Of a stretch of DNA of 64,000 bases, positions 20,834 through 31,090 are shown one piece after another. Every line of letters starts with the position of its first letter. Position 1 is the first letter of the stretch. Location of the stretch: the NCBI GenBank assembly GCA_009756935.1, contig VZDP01000001.1:21832-85831 (forward strand), given 5' to 3'. The notes below the pieces were generated by a model, which worked only from the letters and a program-made list of their open reading frames with translations, did no database searches and had not been told where the DNA came from. The DNA is from Mesomycoplasma ovipneumoniae (GTDB lineage Bacteria > Bacillota_I > Bacilli_A > Mycoplasmatales > Metamycoplasmataceae). Both the position numbers and the translations under genes were made by a program.

Positions 20834-21835
20834 ATGTCTTTTTTTCAAAAAATCAAAGAAAAAATTTTTGGTTCAAAAGAAAAAAAAGTTGCTAATTTAG
20901 ATAAATACGTGGCTGGTTTGTCTAAATCTAGACTTTCTTTTTTGAATCAAATTGTTCAACTTCAAAAAAAACACATCAAGATTGATGATGATTTTTTTGA
21001 TGAACTTGAAGAAATACTAATAATGTCAGATATTTCTCCAAATTTTGTAAACACAATAATAAATGCGCTAAAAGATGAAGTTCGTTTTCACAACATTGAC
21101 AACCCTGAGTTAATTACAGAAATTATTATGGATAAAATGTACACAATTTATTCAAACCGGTCAATTGTTAACATAAATTTGAACGTAAAACCCGATAGAA
21201 TTAATGTTTTTTTAATTTCTGGTGTTAATGGTTCTGGGAAAACAACTTCAATTTCTAAAATAGCCCGTAAATTCGTGCTTGAAGGTAAAAAAGTTTTAAT
21301 TATTGCAGCAGATACCTTCCGTGCGGCTGCTGTTGAGCAACTTGAAATATGAGCTAAAAGAGTCGGCGCTTCAATTGTAAAACCGGCAACTAACGAAAAA
21401 GATCCAGGCTCTGTAGTTTTTCGCGGCCTGGATTTTGCAATAAAAGAAAAAATGGATTTGGTCTTGATTGATACGGCCGGAAGATTGCAAAATAACGTCA
21501 ATTTAATGCAAGAATTAGCAAAAGTTAACAAAATAATTGCTCAAAAAGTACCAGGCGGACCTCATGAGTCACTTTTGGTAATTGATGCAACAACTGGTCA
21601 AAACGGGGTCTCTCAGGCCGAAATATTTACAAAAGCAACTCCAATTTCTGGTATAATTTTAACAAAAATGGACGGCACAAGTAAAGGTGGAATCGTTTTT
21701 TCAATCAAAGATCAACTTAATATCAGTGTAAAATTAGTTGGTTTGGGCGAAGGAATGGACGACTTACAGCCGTTTGATCTAGATTTATTTATTTTTGCAA
21801 TCACTAAAGGGGTAAAAAATCAATATCAAATCTAA
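20834..21835 (+). CDS. ftsY: Signal recognition particle receptor FtsY
   Basis: 333 aa. SRP-type GTPase that docks ribosome-SRP complexes at the membrane. Short N-terminal basic segment, N domain, then the G domain: GVNGSGKTTSISKIAR (G1), IIAADTFRAAAVEQLE (G2 and the insertion box), LVLIDTAGRLQNN (G3), TKMDGTSKGG (G4) and LVGLGEGMDDLQPFD (G5 and end). The acidic A domain of E. coli is missing, as usual in small genomes. A perfect 15-bp inverted repeat overlaps its stop codon (21827-21859). Confidence 0.96.
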
Positions 21836-21859
21836 AAATTTGACAAATTTTTAGATTTG
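21827..21859. terminator. 15-bp perfect hairpin over the ftsY stop codon
   Basis: Arms 21827-21841 (CAAATCTAAAAATTT) and 21845-21859, loop GAC. Includes the ftsY stop TAA (21833-21835). No T-run follows, so it may stabilise the mRNA end rather than terminate. Confidence 0.7.
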
Positions 21860-21907
21860 CGGCTCTTGCAAAAATAATAATTAAAAATGTTAAAAAATAG
21901 ATAAACC

Positions 21908-21928
21908 TTATGTGAAAAGTTCACATAA
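21908..21928. repeat. Small palindrome upstream of the RNase J-like gene
   Basis: TTATGTGAA-AAG-TTCACATAA, 9-bp perfect arms, 26 nt before ATG 21954. Could be an operator or a leader hairpin. Confidence 0.5.
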
Positions 21929-21953
21929 ATAAAATAAAAATTAAAAGGAAATT

Positions 21954-23981
21954 ATGGCTAAAATTAGTTTTTTTGCACTAGGCGGCCAAGATGAAAACGG
22001 AAAAAATTGCTATATTTTAGAAATTGACGACGATATTTTCGTTATAAACGCAGGTGCTAAAATCCCGCTTGATAGTTCAGTTGGGGTTGACACAATTATT
22101 CCAGATTACACTTATATTGAAGAAAACAAGGAAAAAATAAAAGGTGTTTTTATAACTGACGCCAAAAATGAATCATTTTCAGGAATTCCTTGGCTAGTTA
22201 TGAAACTAAAAAACGTAACGATTTATAGCTCTTTTTTCACTAAAGCGCTAATTCTTGACCGAATGAGCAAATATAATATCGAAGATGCTAGTTTTGAGAT
22301 AAAACCAATAATATCTGAGCTAAAAATTAGTGAAAAAATAACTATAATTCCCTTTTCGGTTGCAGGTTCGATGCCTGGTTCAATCGGTTTTTGCTTTCAA
22401 ACCGAGGATGGATCGATCGTTTTTATGTCCAATTATGTCGTTGGAAATTTAGGCGTTTATGGTGAGACTAATTTTGACTTAATCAAAAAAGTTAGCCAAA
22501 ACCCAAAAGGTGTTTTAATGTTCATCTCTGATTCAGGTAAATCTAATGTACCCGGAAAAGCAATGAACAAGCTTTTTGCTAAATCTTTTCTTGAAAAAAG
22601 TTTCCTACAAGCCGATAAAAATTCGCGAATTGTCGTTTCAGCTTATGATGAAGAAATGGTCTCAATTCAGGAAATTATAGATCTTGCCTTGAAATTCAAC
22701 AGACAAATTACGGCTTATGGGAAAAAATATGACAAATTATACGACATGATTTATAAGCTTGACAAACTGACAACAAATAAAATAAAGAGTTTGCCAACTT
22801 TTTTTGACTATAAATTTGCAAACAAGCAAAAAAATTCTGTTGTTTTAATAACTTCTAGCCCAGAAAGAATTTGTCACCGATTTAACCGTGTTCTTCAGAA
22901 TGATGATGCCTATTTTAAGCTGAAAAAGTCAGATTATGTAATTATGCTGACCCCTCCAATTAACGGGATGGAGCAACTTTATGCTAAAGTTTTAGACCAA
23001 ATTGCTAAATCTGTAACAAATATAGTCGATATTTCTGAATCAGATTTTGGACTAGCGCGACCTTACAAAGAAGATATTTCAGACATGATTGACCTTCTTA
23101 AGCCAAAATATTTTATTCCAATTCAAGGACTTTATCGATATTTAGTTGTTGCATCAAATATTGCCGCAAATAATAAAATAAATAGGCAAAACACAATTAT
23201 TTTGCAAAATAAAAGGATAGCTAATTTTATTGACGGAAATTTATTTTCACGTAAAAAACTGACAAAAGGTCAAGATGAAATTTATATTTCAGGCTATGGA
23301 ATTGGCGATGTTTCTTTTGAAGTGCTAAAAGAGCGTGAATCGCTGTCTCAGGACGGGCTGATAATTGTTTCCTTTTTGTTCAATCCTGTTTTAAAAAAGA
23401 TTGTTTCAAAAGTTGAAATAACTGATCATGGAATCTTAAGCCGTGAAAATCGTGAGTCATATCACGAGATAATTCGAAAAATTATTTTTGATAATTTTTC
23501 GAATATTAAGAAAATAAATGATAAAATTTTGAAAGAATTACAACAAAAAACTCAAAAAAATATCAAAAAAAAGATTTTCCGTCTTTTTGATAAAGAACCC
23601 AATGTTTCTGTTATAATTCATAACATTTATCCAGAAGAAAAGGAGCTAAAAATGAAAAAAATGCTATGAAAAGACGCCCAGGAAGAAATTAAAACTGGTG
23701 TTGTTTACCTAGAATTTGCGGTTGACTGGTGCGGTGATTGCAAAATGCAAGAACCTGTTAATGAAGAACTTTCTGAGTACTTTAAAAACAGAACTGATGT
23801 AAAATTAATTCAGGTTAATGCAGAAGAAGCACAATTATTTAGAAAAAAAGACACTGAATACGAAGTTCTTTTTGTGCCAACTCACTTCGTTTTCAAAGAC
23901 GGTAAGCCAATTTTCAAAAAATTTGAATACGCTCCAGCAGAATTGCTAATTGAAAAAATTGAAGAAGCCTTAAAAAATTAA
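21954..23981 (+). CDS. RNase J-like protein without metal ligands, in frame with thioredoxin
   Basis: One uninterrupted frame of 675 codons when TGA is Trp. Residues 1-566 have RNase J layout (metallo-beta-lactamase plus beta-CASP: FALGGQDENGKNCYILEID at the start, DMIDLLKPKYFIPIQGLYRYL near 375-395). The zinc ligands are gone: the HxHxDH stretch reads TDAKNESF (about residues 67-74), the SGHAS His is not there (LARPYKED) and PVHGEYR has become PIQGLYR. So it should not cleave RNA by the normal mechanism. Residues about 567-675 are thioredoxin. An SD (AAGGAG, 23640-23645) and ATG 23652 lie at the junction, so thioredoxin may also be made alone. A 14-bp inverted repeat is at 23472-23504. Confidence 0.8.
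23472..23504. repeat. Perfect inverted repeat in the RNase J-like gene, 14-bp arms
   Basis: Arms 23472-23485 (ATTCGAAAAATTAT) and 23491-23504, loop TTTTG. Confidence 0.9.
23652..23981 (+). CDS. trxA: Thioredoxin (internal start in the preceding frame)
   Basis: 109 aa. Small thiol-disulfide reductase. Active site VDWCGDCKMQEPV: the CxxC is CGDC rather than the common CGPC. The cis-Pro loop is FVPTHFVFKDGK. Start ATG 23652 has a good SD (AAGGAG, 6 nt spacing); ATG 23661 is possible. No stop separates it from the upstream RNase J-like frame, so the protein could exist both fused and free. The last codons (KMKKMLWKDAQEEIKTG) read through a TGA. Confidence 0.85.
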
Positions 23982-24037
23982 GTAGCAAAATTTAAATTTT
24001 CACACTACTAAAATTAATTATTTTTTAGTTTTTTTGT

Positions 24038-24043
24038 TATAAT
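24038..24043 (+). promoter_or_regulatory. -10 box of hrcA, implies a leaderless mRNA
   Basis: TATAAT ends 9 nt before the hrcA ATG (24053) and no SD is present. I found no CIRCE element (TTAGCACTC-N9-GAGTGCTAA) here. Confidence 0.6.
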
Positions 24044-24052
24044 TTAACAACA

Positions 24053-25060
24053 ATGTCAAGGTTAGATGCTAAAAAAGAAAAATATTTAAAGCAGATAGTT
24101 GAAAATTTTATTAAAACCGGAGAATCAATCGGTTCAAACGCTTTAAAACAAAATTACAGCATAAAAAAATCCTCTTCACACCTTAGAATGGTAATGAATC
24201 AACTTGAAAAAGAAGGTTTTTTGGAAAAACCTCACATTTCAAGTGGTAGAATTCCAACACTAAGAGGGTTTCAGTACTATGCTGAATTTTTGTCATTCGA
24301 CGAAAATGAAATTTTAGCAAATAAACTAAAAGACTTGTTTGCCCGCCGACGTGTCAGCATTGAAAATACAATTTCTGAAGCCTTTAATTTGATTTCTGAA
24401 TCTGTTGGCACCACAATAATTACCACAACGAGCAACGAAAATGACCGTTTAATGTCAATAAACTTGACACAAATATCACAAAATGAAGGAATTGTTGTCG
24501 TTGTTAGCTCTAGCGGCAGCGTTGAAAATAAAAAAATCACATTTTCGCCTTCAATTTCACTGCAGGATGTCAAAATTGCAATTCGCCTATTTCAACAACG
24601 GCTAATAAATACTCCACTGTCAGAAGTTTCATCAAAATTAATCATTTTAAAACAAGAATTAGAAAAACAAATTAAACATAGCGATGAACTTTTGCATCAT
24701 TTTATACACAAAATTTTTAACTTCCAAATCCAAAATAAATCAGACGTTTATAATAAAAATATGTTAATCTTAGATAGCGAAATTTCTAGAACCAGACTTG
24801 TTGATTTGCTTAATTTGATTGAAAAAAAGTCGATTTGAGAAATGCTAGACGAAAAAACTACCACTGAAGATGAAACCTTAAAAATCAGTATAGAGTCGCC
24901 TGAAACCTCATTTATCTCAAAAAAACTTGAAAAATCCTTTGCAATCAAGGAAATTAGCATGATAGGATCAACGAAAAAAATTAATTATTCTGCAGCGCGA
25001 ACAGGTATAAAACTTTTAGAAGATTTTCTATCAAATAAAAACAAAAATAGAAAGGAATAA
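24053..25060 (+). CDS. hrcA: Heat-inducible transcription repressor HrcA
   Basis: 335 aa. Represses chaperone genes by binding CIRCE operators. N-terminal winged helix with GESIGSNALKQNYSIKKSSSHLRMVM followed by LEKEGFLEKPHISSGRIPTLRGFQYY, a strong HrcA signature. The C-terminal part ends with ISMIGSTKKINYSAARTGIKLLEDFL, matching the GPxRMxYxxxIxxLxxl end of the family. One TGA (Trp) near residue 262. Ends 2 nt before grpE. Promoter at 24038-24043. Confidence 0.95.
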
Positions 25061-25062
25061 TA

Positions 25063-25809
25063 ATGATTTTTGAGAATTCTGAAGATAAAAAAACTAATCT
25101 AAACAACAGTGAACAACAAGAATCTGAAAAAATTTCTAGTGAGTCAGTTGAAAATAACCTTGAAAATTCAGCCCAAAAAATAGAAACTGAAACAGAAAAT
25201 AATGAAAAAAACGGCAAAAAATCACGTCGTTTTTTAAAAAAAGAATCTAAATTAAAAGACCTTGAAAATCAAATCCAATCACTGACCACAAAAAACATTA
25301 GTCTTGAAATTGAGTCCTTAAAATTAAAAGACAAAATCAAAAAAATTGAGGATGACTTTAAATCACAAGTCAAAATTTTCGAGGAAAAAGCTGCTCAAAA
25401 AGTCAAAGATATTAAATCTGAACTTCAAGCTAAATTTGAAAACGACCAAAATCACATAAAAAAATACAGTTTACAACCCTTTTTTGAAGAGTTTATTTCG
25501 CCATTTTTAAACCTTAAAAAAGCAATTTCATATGGTTTAAATGCAGAAAATCCCGAAACTTCTTCATATGTAAAAGGATTTGAGATGCTTGTTGGCCAAA
25601 TTGAAAATGTTATGGAAAATTTTGGAATAACAAAAATAGTGCCTGAAATAGGAGGTTTTTTTGATTCCTCAGTACACGAAGTTTATGAAGTTTCTGATGG
25701 AGAAAAAGATAAAATTTCTGACATAATTTCAATTGGATATAAACTTCATGATCGGGTTGTAAAAACAGCGCTTGTAGTTGTTGGAAATACAGATGAACAA
25801 AAAAATTAG
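25063..25809 (+). CDS. grpE: Co-chaperone GrpE
   Basis: 248 aa. Nucleotide exchange factor of DnaK. Long acidic, Glu/Asn/Ser-rich N-terminus (residues 1-65), a coiled coil (70-130), then the GrpE core: LQPFFEEFISPFLNLKKAI, VKGFEMLVGQIENVMENFGI and the beta domain FFDSSVHEVYEV to VVKTALVVVGN. SD AAAGGAAT, start 2 nt after hrcA. The end overlaps argS by 17 nt. dnaK and dnaJ are not in the window. Confidence 0.95.
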   Translation: MIFENSEDKKTNLNNSEQQESEKISSESVENNLENSAQKIETETENNEKNGKKSRRFLKKESKLKDLENQIQSLTTKNISLEIESLKLKDKIKKIEDDFKSQVKIFEEKAAQKVKDIKSELQAKFENDQNHIKKYSLQPFFEEFISPFLNLKKAISYGLNAENPETSSYVKGFEMLVGQIENVMENFGITKIVPEIGGFFDSSVHEVYEVSDGEKDKISDIISIGYKLHDRVVKTALVVVGNTDEQKN

Positions 25810-27397
25810 TAACCAAATATCCGAATTTTTTATCAAAAATAACCTAATTTTTGATAAAACTAAAATAATAGTTGAAAAATCAAAAAATTTTGGCGACTTT
25901 AGCACAAATGTAGCTTTAATTTTTTCAAAGCAGAACAAATTAAAGCCTTTAGAACTTGCAGAAAAAATTAAAAATTGACTAAACCAGCAAGAATTAGGTC
26001 TTGAAAAAATCGAGATAGCCGCACCTGGATTTTTGAATTTTTTCGTTTCCAAAACAGAATACTCAAAAATTGTTAAAAAAATAATCGATCAAAATGAAAA
26101 TTTTGGTCGAAGTTTTTTGTCAAAAAAAATAAATGTCGAATTTGTTTCTGCAAATCCAACAGGATTTTTGCACCTTGGTCATCTCAGAAGCGCTGTTATT
26201 GGCGATATTTTGTCAAATATTCTTGAATTTTCAGGCAATTCTGTTCTTCGCGAGTATTATGTAAATGATTTTGGGTCTCAAATTGACAAATTAGTTTCTT
26301 CAGTTTTTGCCCGTTATCAACAAATTTTTAAAGATATTCCTCTTCCAGAAGAAGCTTATCTTGGTGAAGAAATTATTTTGATGGCCAAAAATTTTTTTGA
26401 AGAATATGGCAATAAATTTGAATCATCAAGTCTTGAAAACCCCGAAATTTACAGCATTTTTCGCCAAAAAGCTCTTGATTTTTTTCTTTCTGAAATAAAA
26501 AAAGATTTATCAAATTTATCAATTAAATTTGATAAATTCACTTCTGAAAGTGATTTATTTTTATCTGGAAATGTTCAAAAAACCCTTGAAAATATAGGTT
26601 TTACATATAAAAAAGACAATGCACTTTGACTAAAAACTTCAGATTTTGGCGATCAAAAAGATCGCGTTTTAATAAAAAATGGTGGAAATTATACTTATTT
26701 TTCAAGCGATATTGCCTATCATTTAGACAAAATTAATTCAGAATTTAAGCCCGAAATTTTAATAAATATTTGAGGAGCAGACCATATTGGCTATGTTGAC
26801 CGTGTAAATGCGGCCCTAAAAATTGCTAATCAGGAAAATAAATTGCAAATTTTGCTATATCAACTTGTAAAATTAGTAAAAAACGGCCAAGAATTTAAAA
26901 TGTCCAAAAGAAAAGGACAAACTTTTACAATCAAAGACCTTCTTCAAGTTGCAAATGCTGATGCAATTCGTTATTTTATTGCTGAACGGGGGTATAATTC
27001 GCTTGTAGAATTTGATGTAGACTTAGCAAGTAGCATAGATTCACAGAATCCGTTGTTTTTAATCCAATACGCCCATGCTCGCGCAGTTAATTTGCTAGCT
27101 AAATCTAATTTAAATGTCGAAAATCTAGAGACATTTAAATTGGAAAATGAAACTAATTTAATTTCAAAATTAAACCAATTTGAGGAAATTGTTTTAAAAA
27201 TAGCAAAAAATTATAAAATTAATTTGCTACCAAAATATTTACTAGAACTAGCTAACCTCTTTAATTCTTTTTATTCTAACACAAAAATATTGAATAATTC
27301 AGACACAAATAATCTTTTATGTTTAACAAAAGCTGTCTCAATTGTTTTAAAAAATGGATTAAAATTACTTGGAATAAAGGCAAAAGAAAGGATTTAA
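25793..27397 (+). CDS. argS: Arginyl-tRNA synthetase
   Basis: 534 aa. Class I synthetase. Add-1 domain at the N-terminus, HIGH motif in [22 protein letters not shown] (about residue 130), the linker [12 protein letters not shown], then [17 protein letters not shown] (KMSK) and the C-terminal DALR domain with [14 protein letters not shown]. Start ATG 25793 lies inside grpE; a TTG 15 nt upstream is possible. Three perfect inverted repeats (25828, 26506, 27107) fall in the gene, the most of any gene here. Confidence 0.96.
25828..25859. repeat. Perfect inverted repeat in argS, 13-bp arms
   Basis: Arms 25828-25840 (TTTTATCAAAAAT) and 25847-25859, loop AACCTA. About 35 nt into the gene. Confidence 0.9.
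26506..26536. repeat. Perfect inverted repeat in argS, 13-bp arms
   Basis: Arms 26506-26518 (TTTATCAAATTTA) and 26524-26536, loop TCAAT. Confidence 0.9.
27107..27141. repeat. Perfect inverted repeat in argS, 12-bp arms
   Basis: Arms 27107-27118 (AATTTAAATGTC) and 27130-27141, loop 11 nt. Confidence 0.85.
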
Positions 27398-27400
27398 AAG

Positions 27401-27646
27401 ATGAAAACTATAATTTCAATAGCAATAAATTTTCTAAAAAACCGAGAATCTGCCCATTTTAGCGACATTTTTCTTGAAGTTCAGGTGGCCTTGATGTCAA
27501 AATGAGAAAATCAATTACCTAATTTATCCACAGATAAAATTTTAACTTTAAAAAGAGGCGAGCTCTATAAATTATTAACAATTGACGGTAGTTTTGTTGC
27601 TTTGGGCAATAATTACTGAGCCCTTAGAAGTGATATTTTAATTTAA
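27401..27646 (+). CDS. rpoE: RNA polymerase delta subunit-like HARE-HTH protein
   Basis: 81 aa, two TGA codons read as Trp, so it is missed with the standard code. The end IDGSFVALGNNYWALRSDIL matches the RpoE (delta) signature DGRFxxLGxNxWGLRxW, and the N-terminal helices (ISIAINFLKNRESAHFSDIF) match the HARE-HTH fold. In Bacillus delta modulates promoter complex stability. This copy ends right after the globular domain and lacks the acidic tail, as far as can be seen. It follows argS by 3 nt and precedes fba by 21 nt. A consensus DnaA-box word (TTATCCACA, 27524-27532) falls inside it, probably by chance. Confidence 0.78.
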
Positions 27647-27667
27647 TTTATTTTTTAAAGGTGTAAA

Positions 27668-28531
27668 ATGAATCTACAAAATACAAAATCAATGTTGGAA
27701 AAAGCCCGTAAAAACAAATACGCAATTCCACATATTAACATAAATAATCTCGAATGAACAAAAGCCGCACTTCTTGGTGCGCAAGCTAAAAAATCTCCTT
27801 TAATAATCGCGACCTCAGAAGGTGCGCTAAAATATATGGGAGGTCTAAAAACCGTTTATAATTTAGTGACAAATTTAATTGAATTTTTAGAAATAACAGT
27901 CCCTGTTGCGCTTCATTTGGATCATGGAAGTTTTGAAACCTGCAAAAAAGCGCTTGAAACCGGCTTTACTTCGGTTATGTATGATGGTTCAAGAGAAGAA
28001 TTTTCAAAAAATTTAGAGCTAACAAGACAAATTGTTGAGCTTGCAAATTCAAAAAACGCAACCGTTGAAGCTGAAGTTGGCCAAATCGGTGGTGAAGAAG
28101 ACGGAATTGTCGGAAATGGCGAAATTGCTGACGTTGATCAAGCATATGAAATTTCCAAAACTGGAATTACTTGTCTGGCTGCCGGAATTGGTAACATTCA
28201 TGGCGTTTATCCGCCTAGTTGAAAATCTTTAGACTTTGATGTTTTAGACAAAATTTCTCAAAAAACTCAACTTCCACTAGTTTTACATGGTGGTAGCGGT
28301 CTTCCAAAAGACCAAATTCAAAAAGCAATCAAATTAGGAATTGCAAAAATTAATGTAAACACCGAACTTCAACAAGCAAATGCGGCTGCTGTAACAGATT
28401 TTGTTGTTTCTGGAAAAATTAAAGAAGGCAAAAATTTTGATCCTCGAAAATTATTAGCCCCAGGAACAAAAGCGATCCAAGAACTTGTTGAGGCTAAAAT
28501 TGTCGAATTTGGTTCAGAAAATCAAGCATAA
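27668..28531 (+). CDS. fba: Fructose-bisphosphate aldolase, class II
   Basis: 287 aa. Cleaves fructose 1,6-bisphosphate in glycolysis using Zn. Seen: ALHLDHGSFETCKKALETGF (zinc-binding DHG), SVMYDGS, VEAEVGQIGGEEDG, GNIHGVYP and LVLHGGSGLP with the phosphate-binding INVNTEL that follows. Start ATG 27668 with SD AAAGGTG. Class II signatures are all present. Cotranscribed with its neighbours by spacing (21 nt upstream, 5 nt downstream). Confidence 0.96.
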
Positions 28532-28536
28532 TTTGG

Positions 28537-29388
28537 ATGATAGAATTTAGCGTATCTGAAAATCAAGTAGGCCAAAAACTTATTCAATTAGTTAAAAAAT
28601 TGCTTTTGAATTTCAATTACAACGAAATTCAAAAGCTTTTTCGTAATAAAAAAATTAAAGTTAATAATAAGCCTGAATCACAAAAATATTTGCTGGCTTT
28701 AGGTGACAGAGTTTTGATTTTTAACTCTAAAAAAGAAGTTCAAAATCAAAAAAAGTTGCCTAAAATAAAGACAAATTTAAAAATAATTTATCAAGATTCA
28801 AATATTTTGATTGTTGAAAAACCTAAGGGTTTACAGGTTCATGGTGGTGACAGAAACCTTGATTTAGCCGTTTGAAATTATTTAAAATTAGAGAAAACCG
28901 ACGTTTTTATGCCTTCACATGTTGGTCGGCTTGATAAAAAAACATCTGGAATTATTTTATACGGACTTAACTATAAAAGTGTTGTTGAACTTAATAAAAA
29001 GCAGAAATTTTTTGAGAAAATTTATACCTTCGAATCAAAGATAAAGCTAAAAAAACCTATAAAAACCGATCTTTTTATTAAAAAAAATGACCTTAATAAA
29101 AAAATGGAAGTTTGCAAAAATGAAGCAGGATGTCAGCTTATTTCTACGACATTTTTTTCTAAAAATAACAGAAATTTTGCGATTTTACATACTGGCAAAA
29201 AACATCAAATCCGAGTAACTTTATCACACTTAGGTTTTCCAATTTTTGGCGATGAAAAATACAATGGCGAGCAAAAAAATCGCTTATTTTTGCATTCATT
29301 TTCTTTAAAATTCGATAATTTAGACGGCTTTTTATCTTATTTAAACGGCAAAAAATTTGTCTCAAAACCAGAATGATGAAAACCATAG
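28537..29388 (+). CDS. RluA-family 23S rRNA pseudouridine synthase
   Basis: 283 aa. S4 domain at the N-terminus (residues 1-55), then the catalytic core: ILIVEKPKGLQVHGG and HVGRLDKKTSGIILYG, where the catalytic Asp lies in RLDxxTSG. HTGKKHQIRVTLSHLGFPIFGDEKY is the C-terminal family motif. The C-terminus runs through two adjacent TGA codons (Trp-Trp) to TAG 29386. Could be RluC or RluD type; the target uridines cannot be told from sequence. Confidence 0.9.
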
Positions 29389-29436
29389 ACTTTCATCATT
29401 TTTTATTTAAAATTCAAATTAAACCCTAATTTCTAG

Positions 29437-29442
29437 TATAAT
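29437..29442 (+). promoter_or_regulatory. -10 box of the gatCAB operon
   Basis: TATAAT 42 nt before ATG 29485; SD TGGAGGT at 29474-29480. Confidence 0.6.
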
Positions 29443-29484
29443 TTTAAATTTAACATAAATTAAAATAACAAAATTGGAGGTAAA

Positions 29485-29778
29485 ATGGATAGAGAAAAAA
29501 TAATCAAACTTGCAAAATCGCTTTATTTTGTTCCTAGTGAAAAAGTAATTGAAACCGTTTTACAAGAAAAAGATCAAATGCTAGCCCGAATTAATTTTTT
29601 GCATACTTTTGATACAAAAGACGTACCTAGTTTGGAAAAAATCAACTCTTTTCCAAAAGGAATTGAAATTTTATTCGACGACGAACCAAATTTTTCTGAT
29701 TTTAGATCTCAACTTTTTACAAATTCAGTCCATGCAAATCAAAATGAAATTATAACCAAAAAGGTGATTGATGACTAA
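29485..29778 (+). CDS. gatC: Asp/Glu-tRNA amidotransferase subunit C
   Basis: 97 aa. Small subunit of GatCAB, which converts Glu-tRNA(Gln) to Gln-tRNA(Gln) in organisms without GlnRS. N-terminal helical part (EKIIKLAKSLYFVPSEKVIE) is in the place of the usual LAxLARLxLxxxE; the family resemblance is weak, and assignment leans on the operon order C-A-B and length. Overlaps gatA by 8 nt. Confidence 0.8.
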   Translation: MDREKIIKLAKSLYFVPSEKVIETVLQEKDQMLARINFLHTFDTKDVPSLEKINSFPKGIEILFDDEPNFSDFRSQLFTNSVHANQNEIITKKVIDD

Positions 29779-31090
29779 ATTTGAACTAAATATAGACCAA
29801 GCGACTGAAAAATTAAAAAAAGATGAAAATAACGCTGTTTTTTCTTTTTTTGAATTAAAAAATCAAAAAAAGGGAATATTATCAGGCATGTTTTTTAGCA
29901 TAAAATCAAATTTTGCCACCGTTGAAGGAGTTTCGCATGGTTCATCAAATTCGCTTATTAATTTTAGGCCTGGATATAATTCAACAGTTTTTCAAAAATT
30001 AATTGATCAAGGAGCCCAGCCATTAATTAAAGTTTATAACGACGAATTAGGTCTAGGTGGTAAAGGTCTTTTTTCTTTTTTTGGTAAAATTTTAAATCCA
30101 CTTGACAAAACCAAGTTAGTTGGTGGCTCATCTTCAGGAAGTGCAGCAACAATTGACTCTGTCCATTTTGCAATCGGCTCAGACACCGGTGATTCAATAA
30201 GAAGACCGGCTAGTTTTGTCGGAAAAGTCGGTTTTAAGCCTTCATATGGAGCCGTTTCTCGTCATGGTTTGTTTGCTTATGCAACTTCTCTTGACACAGT
30301 CGCTTGACTTACTCACAATGTTAGTGATTCGATTTTGGTTTCGCAGACAGTTTTTGGTCAAGATGAAAACGATTTAACCTCTGTTGAAGTTGAGGTTCAA
30401 AAAGTTGAAAAAACTAAACCAAAAAAAGTTTTATTTTTAAATTTTGATGACGAAATTGAACTTTATGTTAAAGAAAAACTCTATAAATTACAGCATATTT
30501 TACAATCTGAGGGCGTTTTGGTTGAAAACAAAACTCCTGATTTAAATTTACTAAAAACAATTTTACCGGTTTATGAAATTATTTCTTACTCAGAGGCTAC
30601 TTCGAATTTGTCGGCAATAAACGGTTTAACTTTTGGAAATACGGACAAAAATCTAAAATGAGAAGATATTTTCTTAAAAACAAGGACAGACGGATTTGGC
30701 TTTATGCTCCAAAAAAGACTTATTTGAGGATCTTTTTTCCTTGAACAGAAAAATCAAGAACATTTTTTCATTAAGGCAAAAAAAATTAGAACCCTGATTA
30801 AAAATTATTATGAGTCACTTTTAAATCAGTTTGATATAGTGCTTTTCCCTGCTTTTTATGGCGTTGCGCCTGATGTTTTTGGAAAAAACAGTGAAAAAAG
30901 TGACCAAATTACTAATTTTATACTTGCAATTTCTAATTTAGTCGGAAATCCTTCGATAACAATCCCATTAGGAAAACACAAAAATTTACCTTTTAATCTA
31001 GCCATTGACTCAAAAATTAATTCTGATGCAAGTTTATTAGGTTTTTCGCTTTATATTGAAGAAAAAATAGGTGACATTAATGTTGAATAA
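29771..31090 (+). CDS. gatA: Asp/Glu-tRNA amidotransferase subunit A
   Basis: 439 aa. Amidase-signature glutaminase subunit of GatCAB. The Ser-Ser-Lys triad is visible: Lys in FFSIKSNFATVEG, the Gly/Ser-rich loop LVGGSSSGSAA, and the nucleophile region GSDTGDSIRRPASFVGKVGFKPSYG. Slightly shorter than the usual 480 aa, with a compressed middle section. ATG 29771 inside the end of gatC; the TTG at 29768 is a possible alternative. Overlaps gatB by 11 nt. Confidence 0.95.

Noticed and set aside
23982..24052. CIRCE operator in front of hrcA
   Set aside because: Looked for TTAGCACTC and its complement; only an unrelated AGTAG/CTACT pair is present.
27524..27532. Perfect DnaA-box consensus TTATCCACA
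   Set aside because: Single copy within the rpoE coding sequence, 13 kb from the origin; likely chance.
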